Assembly: GCA_022822265.1 (NCBI GenBank) | Contig: JAJECA010000050.1 | Location: forward strand, 1 to 64,000 | Direction of reading: 5' to 3' | From: Acidimicrobiia bacterium | GTDB lineage: Bacteria; Actinomycetota; Acidimicrobiia; Acidimicrobiales; Bin134 | Length of the DNA: 64,000 nucleotides | Shown here: positions 34,571 through 43,066 of the stretch, piece by piece | Layout: each line of letters begins with the position of its first letter | Position numbering within the stretch: position 1 is the first letter of the stretch | The notes under the pieces: generated by a model | Databases searched by the model: none | What the model was told of the DNA's origin: nothing | What the model saw: only the letters and a program-made list of their open reading frames with translations | Position numbers and translations under genes: made by a program

Positions 34571-35773
34571 ATGACCGTGACCCTTGAGGTGTTTCGCCAG
34601 CAAGCCCAGGAGTTCCTCGCGGAGAACGCCGTTCCCCGCAGCGAGCCTCCCGTGGAGTGGACTGAGGAAACGCTGGTTGCCGAGTGCCGACGGTTCCACA
34701 GCGCACTGGCCGACGCCGGGCTGGGGGGCATCACCTACCCGGTGGAGTACGGGGGGCAGGGCTTGGACAAGGGCTACACCGAGGTGTTCAACCAGGAGCT
34801 GGCCCGATACCAGGCACCGCTGGTCCCCGCGGCCATCTCCCACGGTATGTGCCTACCGGTGATGAACGACTTCGGCACCCCAGAGCAGAAGGCGCGCTTC
34901 CAATCCCGGATCATCCGCTGCGACGACCTCTGGTGCCAGATGTTCTCTGAGCCCGGTGCCGGCTCCGATGTGGCCTCACTGGCCACTCGAGCGGTGCGCG
35001 ATGGCGATGAGTGGGTGCTGAACGGCCAGAAGGTTTGGACTTCTGGGGCCCAGTACTGCGAATACGGGCTGTGCGTGGCCCGCACCGACCCCGCCCAGCC
35101 CAAGCACCGGGGGCTGTCCATGTTCATCGTCGACTTGTCGCTGCCCGGCGTGGACATCCGACCGCTTCGCCAGATCAACGGAAGCTCGCACTTCAACGAG
35201 ATCTACCTGACCGACGTTCGGGTGAGCCACGACTGCCTGGTGGCCGGAGAGGGCGACGGCTGGAACGTGGCGGTGGCCATGCTCATGTACGAGAGGGTGG
35301 CCATCGGCGCGGGGGGCAGCGGGGCCATGTCGCAGTCAATGGGCAGCGCCAAGCTCATCGAAGAGGCCCGGCAGCGGGGCCGCGACGGCGACCCGGTGGT
35401 GCGCGACGCCATTGCCGACCTCTACATCCGCGAGCGCATCCAGAAGTTCATCGGCATGCGGATCCGCCAAGCCGCCGAATCTGGGAAGGCTCCCGGCCCT
35501 GAGGGATCCATCGCCAAGCTGAACTCGGCCATCTTGAGCCGCCGGGCTTCTGATGTGGCCATCGAGCTGGCTGGACCGTCGGGACAAGCCTGGAATGCCA
35601 AAGACGAAGACGCCGACGAGTGGGCCAGCGCAGTCATCGGCGCGCCGGCCATGGCCATCGCCGGGGGCACCAACGAGGTGCAGCGCAACATCATCGGCGA
35701 ACGGGTGCTGGGACTGCCCAAAGAACCTGATCCCTTCAAGGGACAACCCTGGGAGGAAGTCCCCCGCTCCTGA
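34571..35773 (+). CDS. Acyl-CoA dehydrogenase
   Basis: 400 residues. FAD and substrate motifs are present: GGITYPVEYGG, FSEPGAGSDVAS, LNGQKVWTSGA and the C-terminal AGGTNEVQRNIIGER. It oxidises an acyl-CoA to the 2-enoyl-CoA with FAD, probably passing electrons to ETF. It resembles the large actinobacterial FadE group that acts on steroid or branched-chain CoA esters. It is transcribed alone, leaderless, after the exporter genes, and ends head-on against coaE across a hairpin. Confidence 0.92.
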   Translation: MTVTLEVFRQQAQEFLAENAVPRSEPPVEWTEETLVAECRRFHSALADAGLGGITYPVEYGGQGLDKGYTEVFNQELARYQAPLVPAAISHGMCLPVMNDFGTPEQKARFQSRIIRCDDLWCQMFSEPGAGSDVASLATRAVRDGDEWVLNGQKVWTSGAQYCEYGLCVARTDPAQPKHRGLSMFIVDLSLPGVDIRPLRQINGSSHFNEIYLTDVRVSHDCLVAGEGDGWNVAVAMLMYERVAIGAGGSGAMSQSMGSAKLIEEARQRGRDGDPVVRDAIADLYIRERIQKFIGMRIRQAAESGKAPGPEGSIAKLNSAILSRRASDVAIELAGPSGQAWNAKDEDADEWASAVIGAPAMAIAGGTNEVQRNIIGERVLGLPKEPDPFKGQPWEEVPRS

Positions 35774-35802
35774 GCCGATCGGCTACTCGCCGATCAGCTC
35801 AG
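35770..35802. terminator. Bidirectional hairpin at the acyl-CoA dehydrogenase/coaE junction
   Basis: CTGAGCCGATCGGC and GCCGATCAGCTCAG pair over 14 positions with one mismatch and a 5-base loop. The stem contains the dehydrogenase stop codon and the last coaE codons, so one element could end both convergent transcripts without extra non-coding DNA. Confidence 0.5.
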
Positions 35803-36394
35803 CCCACACCTGGTCGACGGCTGAGGCCAGATCCTCGGGGCTGCCGTCGTTCACAATCACATGGTCGGCAATTGCTCGGCGTTGCGCGTCGGTGGCCTGG
35901 CTGGCCATACGGGCTCGGGCCTGCTCCTCGGTGAGGCCCCGCTCGACGAGGCGGGGCAGGCGCACCGCTTCGGGAGCCTCAACCACCACCACCTGGGTAT
36001 AGCCCCGCCCCGACTCCAATTGACCCAGGCGGCTCTCGGTCAGCACTGCCATATCGAGCACCACCACCTGCACTTGTCCCCCATCGGCCAAGCCCTGGAG
36101 CTTGACATCAAGCTCGGCGTTGATGGCCGGGTGGCTGACGGCCTCGAGGGCCGCCAACCGGTCGGGGCGCCCGAACACCTCGGCGGCCACCTTCCCCCGA
36201 TCAATGTGGCCATCCTCGCCCAAGATGCCGGGGCCAAAAGCGTTTATCACCCCCTGCTCGGCTCGACCCCCGGGAGCCAGCACCTCCCGCCCAATGGCGT
36301 CCACATCGATCACCGCCGCCCCCAGCTCGCCAAACCGGCCCGCGGCGGTCGACTTTCCCGCTCCGATTCCCCCAGTCAGGCCCACTACCAACAC
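35783..36394 (-). CDS. coaE: Dephospho-CoA kinase
   Basis: 203 residues, normal length. P-loop GLTGGIGAGKST begins at residue 5, VIDVDAIGREVL follows, then SHPAIN and the lid with QARARMASQ. It phosphorylates dephospho-CoA in the last step of CoA synthesis. The start is GTG 36394; a TAGCAT box 8 bases before it suggests leaderless transcription. Its place among CoA-ester catabolic genes may be chance, but the supply of CoA would suit them. Confidence 0.95.
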   Translation of the reverse strand: MLVVGLTGGIGAGKSTAAGRFGELGAAVIDVDAIGREVLAPGGRAEQGVINAFGPGILGEDGHIDRGKVAAEVFGRPDRLAALEAVSHPAINAELDVKLQGLADGGQVQVVVLDMAVLTESRLGQLESGRGYTQVVVVEAPEAVRLPRLVERGLTEEQARARMASQATDAQRRAIADHVIVNDGSPEDLASAVDQVWAELIGE

Positions 36395-36402
36395 AGCCGC
36401 CC

Positions 36403-36408
36403 ATGCTA
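36403..36408 (-). promoter_or_regulatory. -10 box of leaderless coaE promoter
   Basis: TAGCAT on the minus strand stands 8 bases before GTG 36394, in the short gap shared with the divergent acyl-CoA dehydrogenase gene. Confidence 0.4.
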
Positions 36409-36452
36409 CCTACGACACATCAACCGAGGGCTGGGGCTGGCACACTTACCCC

Positions 36453-37640
36453 ATGCGCGTCGAGTTGACCGATGACCAGCTAGAGCTTCAACAGGAGCTG
36501 CGGACATATTTCGCCAATCTCATGACCGATGAGGTGCGCGAGAAGATCCGCCACACCGAGACCGAGGCCAACGAGGACTACAAAGCGCTGATCCGCCAGA
36601 TCGGCAGCGACGGCTGGCTGGGCGTGGGCTGGCCGGTGGAGTACGGCGGCAAGGGATTCACCCCCATCGAGCAGTACATCTTCTTCAACGAGTCGTGGGC
36701 TGCCCAAGTGCCGGTGCCCTTCCTCACCATCAACACCGTCGGCCCGACCATTCGAGATTACGGCACCGACCGTCAGAAGGACTTCTTCCTGAAGAAGATC
36801 CTGGCCGGCGAGATGCACTTCTCCATCGGCTATTCCGAGCCCACCGCGGGAACCGACCTGGCCGCCCTCAAGACCAAGGCAGTGCGCGACGGCGATGAGT
36901 GGGTTGTCAACGGCCAGAAGATGTTCACCAGCCTGGCCTACGACGCCGACTACGTGTGGCTGGCGGCCCGCACCGACCCCGACGCCCCTGCCCACAAGGG
37001 CATCACCATGTTTTTGGTGCCCACCGACGATCCCGGCTTCGACATCCAGCCGTTCATCACCATGGGCAACAGCCACACCACCGCCACGTTTTACGACAAC
37101 GTGAGGGTGCCCGACTGGCTGCGGGTGGGAGAGGTGAACGGAGGCTGGGGCCTAATCACCAACCAGCTCAACCATGAGCGGGTGTCGCTGTGCGCCTCAG
37201 GGGGCATCGCCAATCTGGTCAACGAAGCGGTGGAATGGGCCAAGGAGGCCAAGCTGCCCGACGGCCGCCGGGTGATCGACCAGGAGTGGGTGCAGGTCAA
37301 GCTGGCCGAGTGCCGGGCCCGGGTGGAGTTCTTGGACCTGTTGAATTGGAAGGTGGCCTATGAGTCCACCGTGGGCGCCAATCTGAATCCGGCGCTCGCG
37401 TCCACCATCAAGGTTTGGGGATCGGAGTCGATGCACCTCATCTACTCCGGGCTGACCGAGGTGGTCGGGGCCACCGCTCACTTGAAGAAGGGCTCTCCCC
37501 ACTCCGATTTCTCCCACCGGATGGAGGAGTCGTATCGGGGCTGCTGGGTTCTGACCTTCGGCGGCGGAACCAACGAGATCCAGCGAGACATCATCGGAAT
37601 GGCCGGCCTCGGCCTGCCCCGCGAGAAGCGCCGCAAGTAG
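36453..37640 (+). CDS. Acyl-CoA dehydrogenase, larger subunit type
   Basis: 395 residues from ATG 36453; the frame is open further upstream but that part overlaps coaE and lacks family character. Motifs are GVGWPVEYGGKGF, YSEPTAGTDLAA, VNGQKMFTS and a C-terminal FGGGTNEIQRDIIG. With the next gene it looks like the alpha2beta2 dehydrogenases of actinobacterial steroid catabolism (FadE26/27 or FadE28/29 style), in which two unlike subunits make one FAD site. The next gene starts 31 bases downstream. Confidence 0.9.
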   Translation: MRVELTDDQLELQQELRTYFANLMTDEVREKIRHTETEANEDYKALIRQIGSDGWLGVGWPVEYGGKGFTPIEQYIFFNESWAAQVPVPFLTINTVGPTIRDYGTDRQKDFFLKKILAGEMHFSIGYSEPTAGTDLAALKTKAVRDGDEWVVNGQKMFTSLAYDADYVWLAARTDPDAPAHKGITMFLVPTDDPGFDIQPFITMGNSHTTATFYDNVRVPDWLRVGEVNGGWGLITNQLNHERVSLCASGGIANLVNEAVEWAKEAKLPDGRRVIDQEWVQVKLAECRARVEFLDLLNWKVAYESTVGANLNPALASTIKVWGSESMHLIYSGLTEVVGATAHLKKGSPHSDFSHRMEESYRGCWVLTFGGGTNEIQRDIIGMAGLGLPREKRRK

Positions 37641-37671
37641 CGGCGGCAAGTAACAGGCAGGAGGCAACGCG

Positions 37672-38781
37672 ATGGATTTCACCCTCAACGAAGAACAACT
37701 GGCGGTAGCCGAATTGGCCAACCGGATCATGGGCGACCGCCTCGACATGGAGCGGCTCATGGCGATCGAGGCCGCTGACGAGTGGTTTGACCGGGACCTC
37801 TACGCCGAGTTGGCCGCGGCGGGGCTGGTGGGCATTGGTCTGGGCGAGGACGTGGGAGGCGGCGGTCTGGACTTGATCGCCGTCGGACAGGTGCTGGAAG
37901 CCCAGGGCCGCCATGTGGCCCCGCTTCCGCTGTGGAGCGGGATGCTGGCCGCGCTCGCTGTGGACGCGTTCGGCTCCGACGAGCAACGCCGGCGAGAGCT
38001 GCCCGGGTGCACCGACGGGTCCAACGTGTTGACCCTGGGCCTTCAGGAGTATCTGAACGACGATGTCTCCAACCCGTCGGCCCGGGTGGTGGACGGCAAG
38101 CTGGTGGGCACCAAAGAGGTGGTGGAGTTCGCCACCGAGTCGTCCAAGATCGTGGTTGTGGCCGGGCTCGACGACGGCTCCGACAACGGCATCATCAGCG
38201 GCACCGGGCTGTTTCTGGCCGACTTGTCCGACCCTTCGGTGACCATGGAAGCAGGGGTGTCAACCCGTCTCCAGCCCGTGCATCAGGTGGGCTTCTACGG
38301 GGTTCCCTGCGAGCCTTTGGGCCCGGCCGACGGGGCATCCGTGGCGTGGCTGGCCGATCGGGCAGTAGCGCTGCTGTGTGCTACCCAGGTGGGCGTGGTT
38401 GACCGGGCACTGCGCCTGGCGGCCGAGTACACCTCCGAGCGTGAGCAATTCGGCCGTCCGGTGGCCACGTTCCAGGCGGTCACCCAGCGCCTCGCCGACC
38501 AGTTCATGCACGTAGAGGCGGTGCGGCTTTGCACCTACGCCACGCTGTACGACCTCTCCGAGGGCAATGACGCATCAGTGCGGCTGCCCATCGCCAAGTG
38601 GTTTGCGTCCCACTGGGCCCACGACGTGGCCCACGCCACCCAGCACGTCCACGGAGGCATGGGGGTAAGCGTCGACTATCCGCTGCACCGCTACACCCTG
38701 TGGAACAAGCACATCGAGTGCTCCCTGGGTGCCGGAACCCAACAGCTCCGCACCCTGGGCGCGCGCTTGGCGGCTAGCTAA
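37672..38781 (+). CDS. Acyl-CoA dehydrogenase, smaller subunit type
   Basis: 369 residues with ribosome site GGCAGGAGG before ATG 37672. The fold is acyl-CoA dehydrogenase, but the middle FAD-binding segment is replaced by a weak version and the C-terminal GGTNEIQ reads GAGTQQLRTLG. HVHGGMGVSVDYPLHRY is kept. These are marks of the partner subunit in heteromeric steroid-type dehydrogenases. It most likely forms a complex with the product of the gene just upstream. Confidence 0.88.
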   Translation: MDFTLNEEQLAVAELANRIMGDRLDMERLMAIEAADEWFDRDLYAELAAAGLVGIGLGEDVGGGGLDLIAVGQVLEAQGRHVAPLPLWSGMLAALAVDAFGSDEQRRRELPGCTDGSNVLTLGLQEYLNDDVSNPSARVVDGKLVGTKEVVEFATESSKIVVVAGLDDGSDNGIISGTGLFLADLSDPSVTMEAGVSTRLQPVHQVGFYGVPCEPLGPADGASVAWLADRAVALLCATQVGVVDRALRLAAEYTSEREQFGRPVATFQAVTQRLADQFMHVEAVRLCTYATLYDLSEGNDASVRLPIAKWFASHWAHDVAHATQHVHGGMGVSVDYPLHRYTLWNKHIECSLGAGTQQLRTLGARLAAS

Positions 38782-39680
38782 GTCCTCTCCGCTATGTAGG
38801 CGGCCAGTTCTGCGATGCCCTCTTCGGCTTCGGGGACCACGCTGGCCAGCAGGTGCCAGACGTGCATCATGTCCTGCCAGGGGCGGAACTCCACAGCGCC
38901 GTTGGCGTTCTCGATGCCCTTGACCACCCGGGTGCTGTCGTCAAAGAGCACCTCTTCGGTGCCCACCTGGATCATCATGGGGGGCAGGTTGTCGAAGGTG
39001 CCGAACACCGGGGAGACGTAAGGATCGGTGGCATCCACGCTTTGCGCGTAGGACATGACCATGCCGTGCAGAGAGTCGGCCCCGGAAAGCATGGGGTCGC
39101 GCTCGGCCCGCTCGGTCATGGAATCGCCGGAGAACGTCAAGTCGGTCCACGGCGAGATGGGAGCAGCGCAGGCGGGCTGCTCCAAGCCCTCGTCCCGCAG
39201 CTTCATGCATAGCGCGATAGTCAGTCCCCCACCGGCGGAATCGCCGCTGATGGCGGTGTGGGCCGCCTCTCCCCCGTTGGCCAGGTGCCATTGCCACGCG
39301 GCCATGGCGTCGTCTAACGCAGCCGGGTAGGGATTCTCCGGCGCTAGACGATAGTCCACGTTCAACAACCGGGCCTTGGCCCCGACCGCCATGCGGCTCA
39401 CCACGTGGCGATGGGTATTCAGATTGCCCACCACATAGCCGCCGCCATGCAAGTAGATGATGGTCCGGTTGCCCTCCACCTCGGGGGGCGTCACCCACTC
39501 GGCGGGAACCCCGCCGGCGTCCACCGGAGTGAAACTCACCCCATCGGGAACGGGCATCGAGCTATACGACGCTTCAAATCCGGCCCGAGTCGTGGCCAAA
39601 TCAGGCGGCGGACCGGCGTTCGCCGCTTGCATCTGCTGTTTAATCGCGTCGACCGCGGCGTTGTAGGCGTCTGACGGCAT
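38778..39680 (-). CDS. Alpha/beta hydrolase, hormone-sensitive-lipase (HSL) family
   Basis: 300 residues. The oxyanion motif HGGG is at 78-81 and the nucleophile Ser148 lies in GDSAGGG, both typical of HSL-family esterases (GDSAG type). The catalytic His is in the closing HVWHLLASVVPE. It should hydrolyse short-chain esters or lactones in the cytoplasm. ATG 39680 has a GGGAG site. The 2-hydroxyacid dehydrogenase gene ends 16 bases upstream, so they are probably one transcript. Its stop overlaps that of the convergent dehydrogenase by 4 bases. Confidence 0.9.
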   Translation of the reverse strand: MPSDAYNAAVDAIKQQMQAANAGPPPDLATTRAGFEASYSSMPVPDGVSFTPVDAGGVPAEWVTPPEVEGNRTIIYLHGGGYVVGNLNTHRHVVSRMAVGAKARLLNVDYRLAPENPYPAALDDAMAAWQWHLANGGEAAHTAISGDSAGGGLTIALCMKLRDEGLEQPACAAPISPWTDLTFSGDSMTERAERDPMLSGADSLHGMVMSYAQSVDATDPYVSPVFGTFDNLPPMMIQVGTEEVLFDDSTRVVKGIENANGAVEFRPWQDMMHVWHLLASVVPEAEEGIAELAAYIAERT

Positions 39681-39696
39681 TTCTTTCTCCCTTTTC

Positions 39697-40737
39697 TCAG
39701 TAGCCCCGGTCGGGGTCTACCACGTTGCGAAGCGGCTCGTCGGCCAGAAAGCGCTCCAGATTGTCGCAGAACAGCTCCATCAGAGCTTCGTTGTAACCCT
39801 CGCGGGCGGTGGAGCAGTGGGGCGACAAGTACATGTTGGGCGCATCCCACAGCGGGCTGTCGGCCGGTAGCGGTTCCTCCCGAGTCACATCCAGCACCGC
39901 GGCGCCTACCTGTCCCGACTCCAGCGCTGCCACTAACGCAGCCTCGTCGATTATCGACCCCCGGCCCACGTTGACCAGCACCGCCCCCGGCTTGAGCCGC
40001 GCCAAGCGATCGGCGTCGAACAGGTCAATGGTTTCGGGTGTCTGCGGGGCACTCAGCACCACCGCGTCGCAGCGGGCCAGCATCTCATCGAGCCCGTCGA
40101 GGCTGTACAGCTCATCCACGTCGGGGTCGGTGTCGCCGGGGCGGGCAGAGCGGCGATTGCCCAGCACGGTGGTCTCAAAGGCCTTGGCCCGTCGGGCCAC
40201 GTCCCGGCCGATGGCCCCCAGGCCGACTATGCCGATGGTCTTTCCCTTCACCAGCAGACCCTGGTGCATCTGCCACTGATGCTCCTTCTGCTGGCGCTCC
40301 AGCACCCGGATGTCCTTCCACACCTCCAACAGCCGCCCGACGGCGAACTCGGCGATGGGGGCCGAGGCCACCCCAGCGGCGTTGGTCAGCACGATGCTTT
40401 TGGCCGTGAGCTCAGCCGGTTCCAATTGCCCGATGCCCGCCCCAATGGCCTGCACCCACCGCAATCGAGGAGCCCACTCCCTGATCCCCGGCGGCAGATC
40501 GAGGGCCATCAGCACGTCGGCCGCAGCAATGGTCTCCTTCTCTCCCTCCGTCAAAGAGGGCGCAGTGCCCAGCAATTCTTCGGTAACTCGCCCCTTGGCC
40601 TTGGCGTCCCGCAACCCATGGGGCTCGAAGTAGGGAATGTTGTCGAACCTCACGCCGGGGAACCGGCGATGCAGATCGTCAAGCTCCGCCTCCTCCATCG
40701 CCAGCGGATACATAACAACCGCGTTGACTGTGCTCAC
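39697..40737 (-). CDS. D-2-hydroxyacid dehydrogenase family protein
   Basis: 346 residues from GTG 40737, chosen because TAGGGT lies exactly 7 bases before it; GTG 40761 is an alternative. The NAD-binding GLGAIG is near residue 178, with NRRS after the second strand, suggesting NADP. Catalytic residues are Arg in NVGRGSIID, Glu in EEPLPADSP and His in LSPHCST. Relatives reduce glyoxylate, hydroxypyruvate or other 2-keto acids. It precedes the esterase gene and may act on the released acid. Confidence 0.88.
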   Translation of the reverse strand: MSTVNAVVMYPLAMEEAELDDLHRRFPGVRFDNIPYFEPHGLRDAKAKGRVTEELLGTAPSLTEGEKETIAAADVLMALDLPPGIREWAPRLRWVQAIGAGIGQLEPAELTAKSIVLTNAAGVASAPIAEFAVGRLLEVWKDIRVLERQQKEHQWQMHQGLLVKGKTIGIVGLGAIGRDVARRAKAFETTVLGNRRSARPGDTDPDVDELYSLDGLDEMLARCDAVVLSAPQTPETIDLFDADRLARLKPGAVLVNVGRGSIIDEAALVAALESGQVGAAVLDVTREEPLPADSPLWDAPNMYLSPHCSTAREGYNEALMELFCDNLERFLADEPLRNVVDPDRGY

Positions 40738-40744
40738 AGCGGGA

Positions 40745-40750
40745 ACCCTA
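40745..40750 (-). promoter_or_regulatory. -10 box of leaderless 2-hydroxyacid dehydrogenase promoter
   Basis: TAGGGT is followed by TCCCGCT and then GTG 40737 on the minus strand. The spacing supports this start over the upstream GTG. Confidence 0.45.
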
Positions 40751-40784
40751 GTTTCCGACACCGCTTTCCGTTGCAGACAGGCGG

Positions 40785-40790
40785 TAGCGT
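40785..40790 (+). promoter_or_regulatory. -10 box of leaderless SDR promoter
   Basis: TAGCGT is followed by CGGCTA (6 bases) and ATG 40797; no ribosome site is seen. Confidence 0.45.
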
Positions 40791-40796
40791 CGGCTA

Positions 40797-41687
40797 ATGG
40801 ACACTCTTCAGGGCAAAGCAGCAGTCATAACTGGCGGGGCCAGCGGCATGGGCCGGGCCATGGCCGACCGATTCGGGGCGGCCGGGGCCCGCATCATGAT
40901 CGCCGACGTGGAAGGCCCCGCCATGGACGCCGCGGTAGCCGAGATGAACGATGCCGGTATCGACGCGGTGGGCGTGCTTACCGACGTGAGCTCCGAGCGC
41001 GACATGGACGATCTGGCCGAGGCCGCCTTCTCCCGGTTCGGGCAGGTCAACGTGGTGTGCAACAACGCCGGGGTGGGGGCCGGCGGGTTGATGCACACCC
41101 TGACCACCGCCGACTGGCAGTGGGTGCTCGGGGTGAACCTGTGGGGCGTGATCCACGGCCTCCGAGTGTTCTTGCCCCACCTGATAGAGCACGGCGACGG
41201 CCACATCGTGAACACCGGTTCTGTCGCCGGCCACACCTCGTATCCCAACATCGGCCCCTACAGCGCCACCAAGCACGCGGTGGTGACCATCTCCGAGACG
41301 CTCTACCACGAGCTTCAGGAGAGCGGCTCCACCGTCGGCGTATCGGTGCTGTGCCCCGGCCTGGTGCGCACCAACATCATCAACTCCGAGCGCAATCGCC
41401 CCGAGACGCTGCGCTCGCCGATCATTCCGCCCGACCCCACCCCTGAGGATGAAGAGCGGATGCAGATGATGATGGCCATCTACGAAGACGCGGTGCAGCC
41501 TCCTGCTGTGGCCGAGCTGGTGTACAACGCGGTGCTCGACAACCAGTTCTACATCTGGACCGACTACGTGTACGCCCCGGCCATCATGCAGCGCCACGAG
41601 GACATCCAAATGGGCCGCAACCCCAGTTTCCGGGGCCAGCTCATCGACGAGGACCAAACCTCCAAAGGGCCTCCCCAGGACGGTTGA
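40797..41687 (+). CDS. Short-chain dehydrogenase/reductase, long C-terminus
   Basis: 296 residues, longer than the usual 250 by a C-terminal extension. TGGASGMG at 12-19, NNAG at 89-92, Ser142 and YSATK with Tyr155/Lys159. The extension (from about 225) has no catalytic motif and may cover the active site, as in some actinobacterial SDRs for bulky substrates. The mycothione reductase gene follows 8 bases after the stop, so they are co-transcribed. Confidence 0.88.
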   Translation: MDTLQGKAAVITGGASGMGRAMADRFGAAGARIMIADVEGPAMDAAVAEMNDAGIDAVGVLTDVSSERDMDDLAEAAFSRFGQVNVVCNNAGVGAGGLMHTLTTADWQWVLGVNLWGVIHGLRVFLPHLIEHGDGHIVNTGSVAGHTSYPNIGPYSATKHAVVTISETLYHELQESGSTVGVSVLCPGLVRTNIINSERNRPETLRSPIIPPDPTPEDEERMQMMMAIYEDAVQPPAVAELVYNAVLDNQFYIWTDYVYAPAIMQRHEDIQMGRNPSFRGQLIDEDQTSKGPPQDG

Positions 41688-41695
41688 TCCCGCCT

Positions 41696-43054
41696 ATGGC
41701 TGACTCACCCGAGCACTTCGATCTGGTGGTGGTGGGAACCGGGTCGGGCAACAGCGTGCTGACCCCCGATTTCGACGACTGGCGGGTGGCGCTCATTGAA
41801 CGGGACGTGTTCGGCGGCACCTGCCTCAACCGGGGCTGCATACCCTCGAAGATGTTCGTGTACGCCGCCGACATGGCTCACCAAGCGGGCCACACTGGGC
41901 ATCTCGGGATTGACACCTCGCTCGACCAGGTGCGCTGGCCCGAGATCGTGGGCCGGGTGTTCGGACGCATCGACCCCATTGCCCGGGGCGGGGAGGACTA
42001 CCGCCACAGCTTGGACAAGGTGACCGTATTCAAGGGGGATGCCCGGTTCACCGGCCACAAAACTCTCGAGGTAAACGGACAGCAGATCACCGGCGATCAC
42101 ATCGTGCTGGCCGCTGGCGCCCGGCCGTTCATCCCCCCGATTCCCGGGTTGGCCGACGTGCCCTACCACACCTCCGACACCGTCATGCGCCTCGAGGTGC
42201 TGCCCGAGCGGCTGGTGATCTTGGGTGGGGGCTATATCGCCGCCGAATTGGGCCATGTGTTCGACGCCATGGGCGTGTCGGTGTCCATCGTGAACCGCTC
42301 TGAACGGCTGCTGCGGGCCGAGGACGAGGACGTGTCGGCCGCGTTTACCGAAATCGTGTCCCAGAGGATCGACTGCGCGCTGGGATCCCCCATCGTCGAG
42401 GTCTCGGAAGGCGAATCGCAGATCACCGTGCGCACCGAGGCCAGGGATGTGCATGGCGATGTGCTGCTGCTGGCCACCGGTCGGATGCCCAACGGCGGGC
42501 AGCTGGGCGTGACCCGTTCAGGAGTGGAGCTAGACGGCCGCGGCTACGTGGTGACCGACGAGTATCTCCGCACCGGGGTGGAGGGGGTATGGGCGCTGGG
42601 CGACATCTGCCATGCCGCTCAGCTCAAGCACACCGCCAACGAGGACACCCGGGCGGTGGCCCACAACATCGCCCACCCCGACGACCTGCGGGTGCCCGAT
42701 CACTCCGGCATTCCCCATGCGGTGTTCGCCTATCCCCAGGTGGCCGCGGTCGGGGCCACAGAACAAGCCCTGCGGACCTCGGGGCGGCCCTATCTCCGAG
42801 CCGTTCGCCCCTACAGTGATACCGCCTACGGCTGGGCCATGGAGGACACGACCAGCTTCGCCAAGGTGCTGGCCGATCCCGAGACCCGGCTCTTACTGGG
42901 CGCACACATCATCGGCCCCCAAGCGCCGACGCTGATCCAGCAGCTCATCCAAGGCATGCAATTCGGCCTCACCGTGGACGAGATGGCCCGAGGCCAGCTC
43001 TACATCCACCCCGCGCTGACCGAAGTGGTGGAACAGGCGCTGTTGGAGCTCTAG
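41696..43054 (+). CDS. mtr: Mycothione reductase
   Basis: 452 residues from ATG 41696. FAD motif GTGSGN near residue 14, redox disulfide GGTCLNRGC (Cys43-Cys48), NAD(P) motif GGGYIAAE and the C-terminal HPALTE pair (His438, Glu443). The blocks KMFVYAA, VFGRIDPIA and YGWAMEDT are specific for mycothione reductase of Mycobacterium type rather than lipoamide dehydrogenase. It reduces oxidised mycothiol with NADPH, the thiol buffer of actinobacteria. It shares a transcript with the SDR gene upstream. Confidence 0.9.
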   Translation: MADSPEHFDLVVVGTGSGNSVLTPDFDDWRVALIERDVFGGTCLNRGCIPSKMFVYAADMAHQAGHTGHLGIDTSLDQVRWPEIVGRVFGRIDPIARGGEDYRHSLDKVTVFKGDARFTGHKTLEVNGQQITGDHIVLAAGARPFIPPIPGLADVPYHTSDTVMRLEVLPERLVILGGGYIAAELGHVFDAMGVSVSIVNRSERLLRAEDEDVSAAFTEIVSQRIDCALGSPIVEVSEGESQITVRTEARDVHGDVLLLATGRMPNGGQLGVTRSGVELDGRGYVVTDEYLRTGVEGVWALGDICHAAQLKHTANEDTRAVAHNIAHPDDLRVPDHSGIPHAVFAYPQVAAVGATEQALRTSGRPYLRAVRPYSDTAYGWAMEDTTSFAKVLADPETRLLLGAHIIGPQAPTLIQQLIQGMQFGLTVDEMARGQLYIHPALTEVVEQALLEL

Positions 43055-43066
43055 TTAGGGGCCCGT

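Noticed and set aside
36102..36452. Upstream extension of the acyl-CoA dehydrogenase frame
   Set aside because: It overlaps coaE and lacks dehydrogenase character; the family fold starts at ATG 36453.
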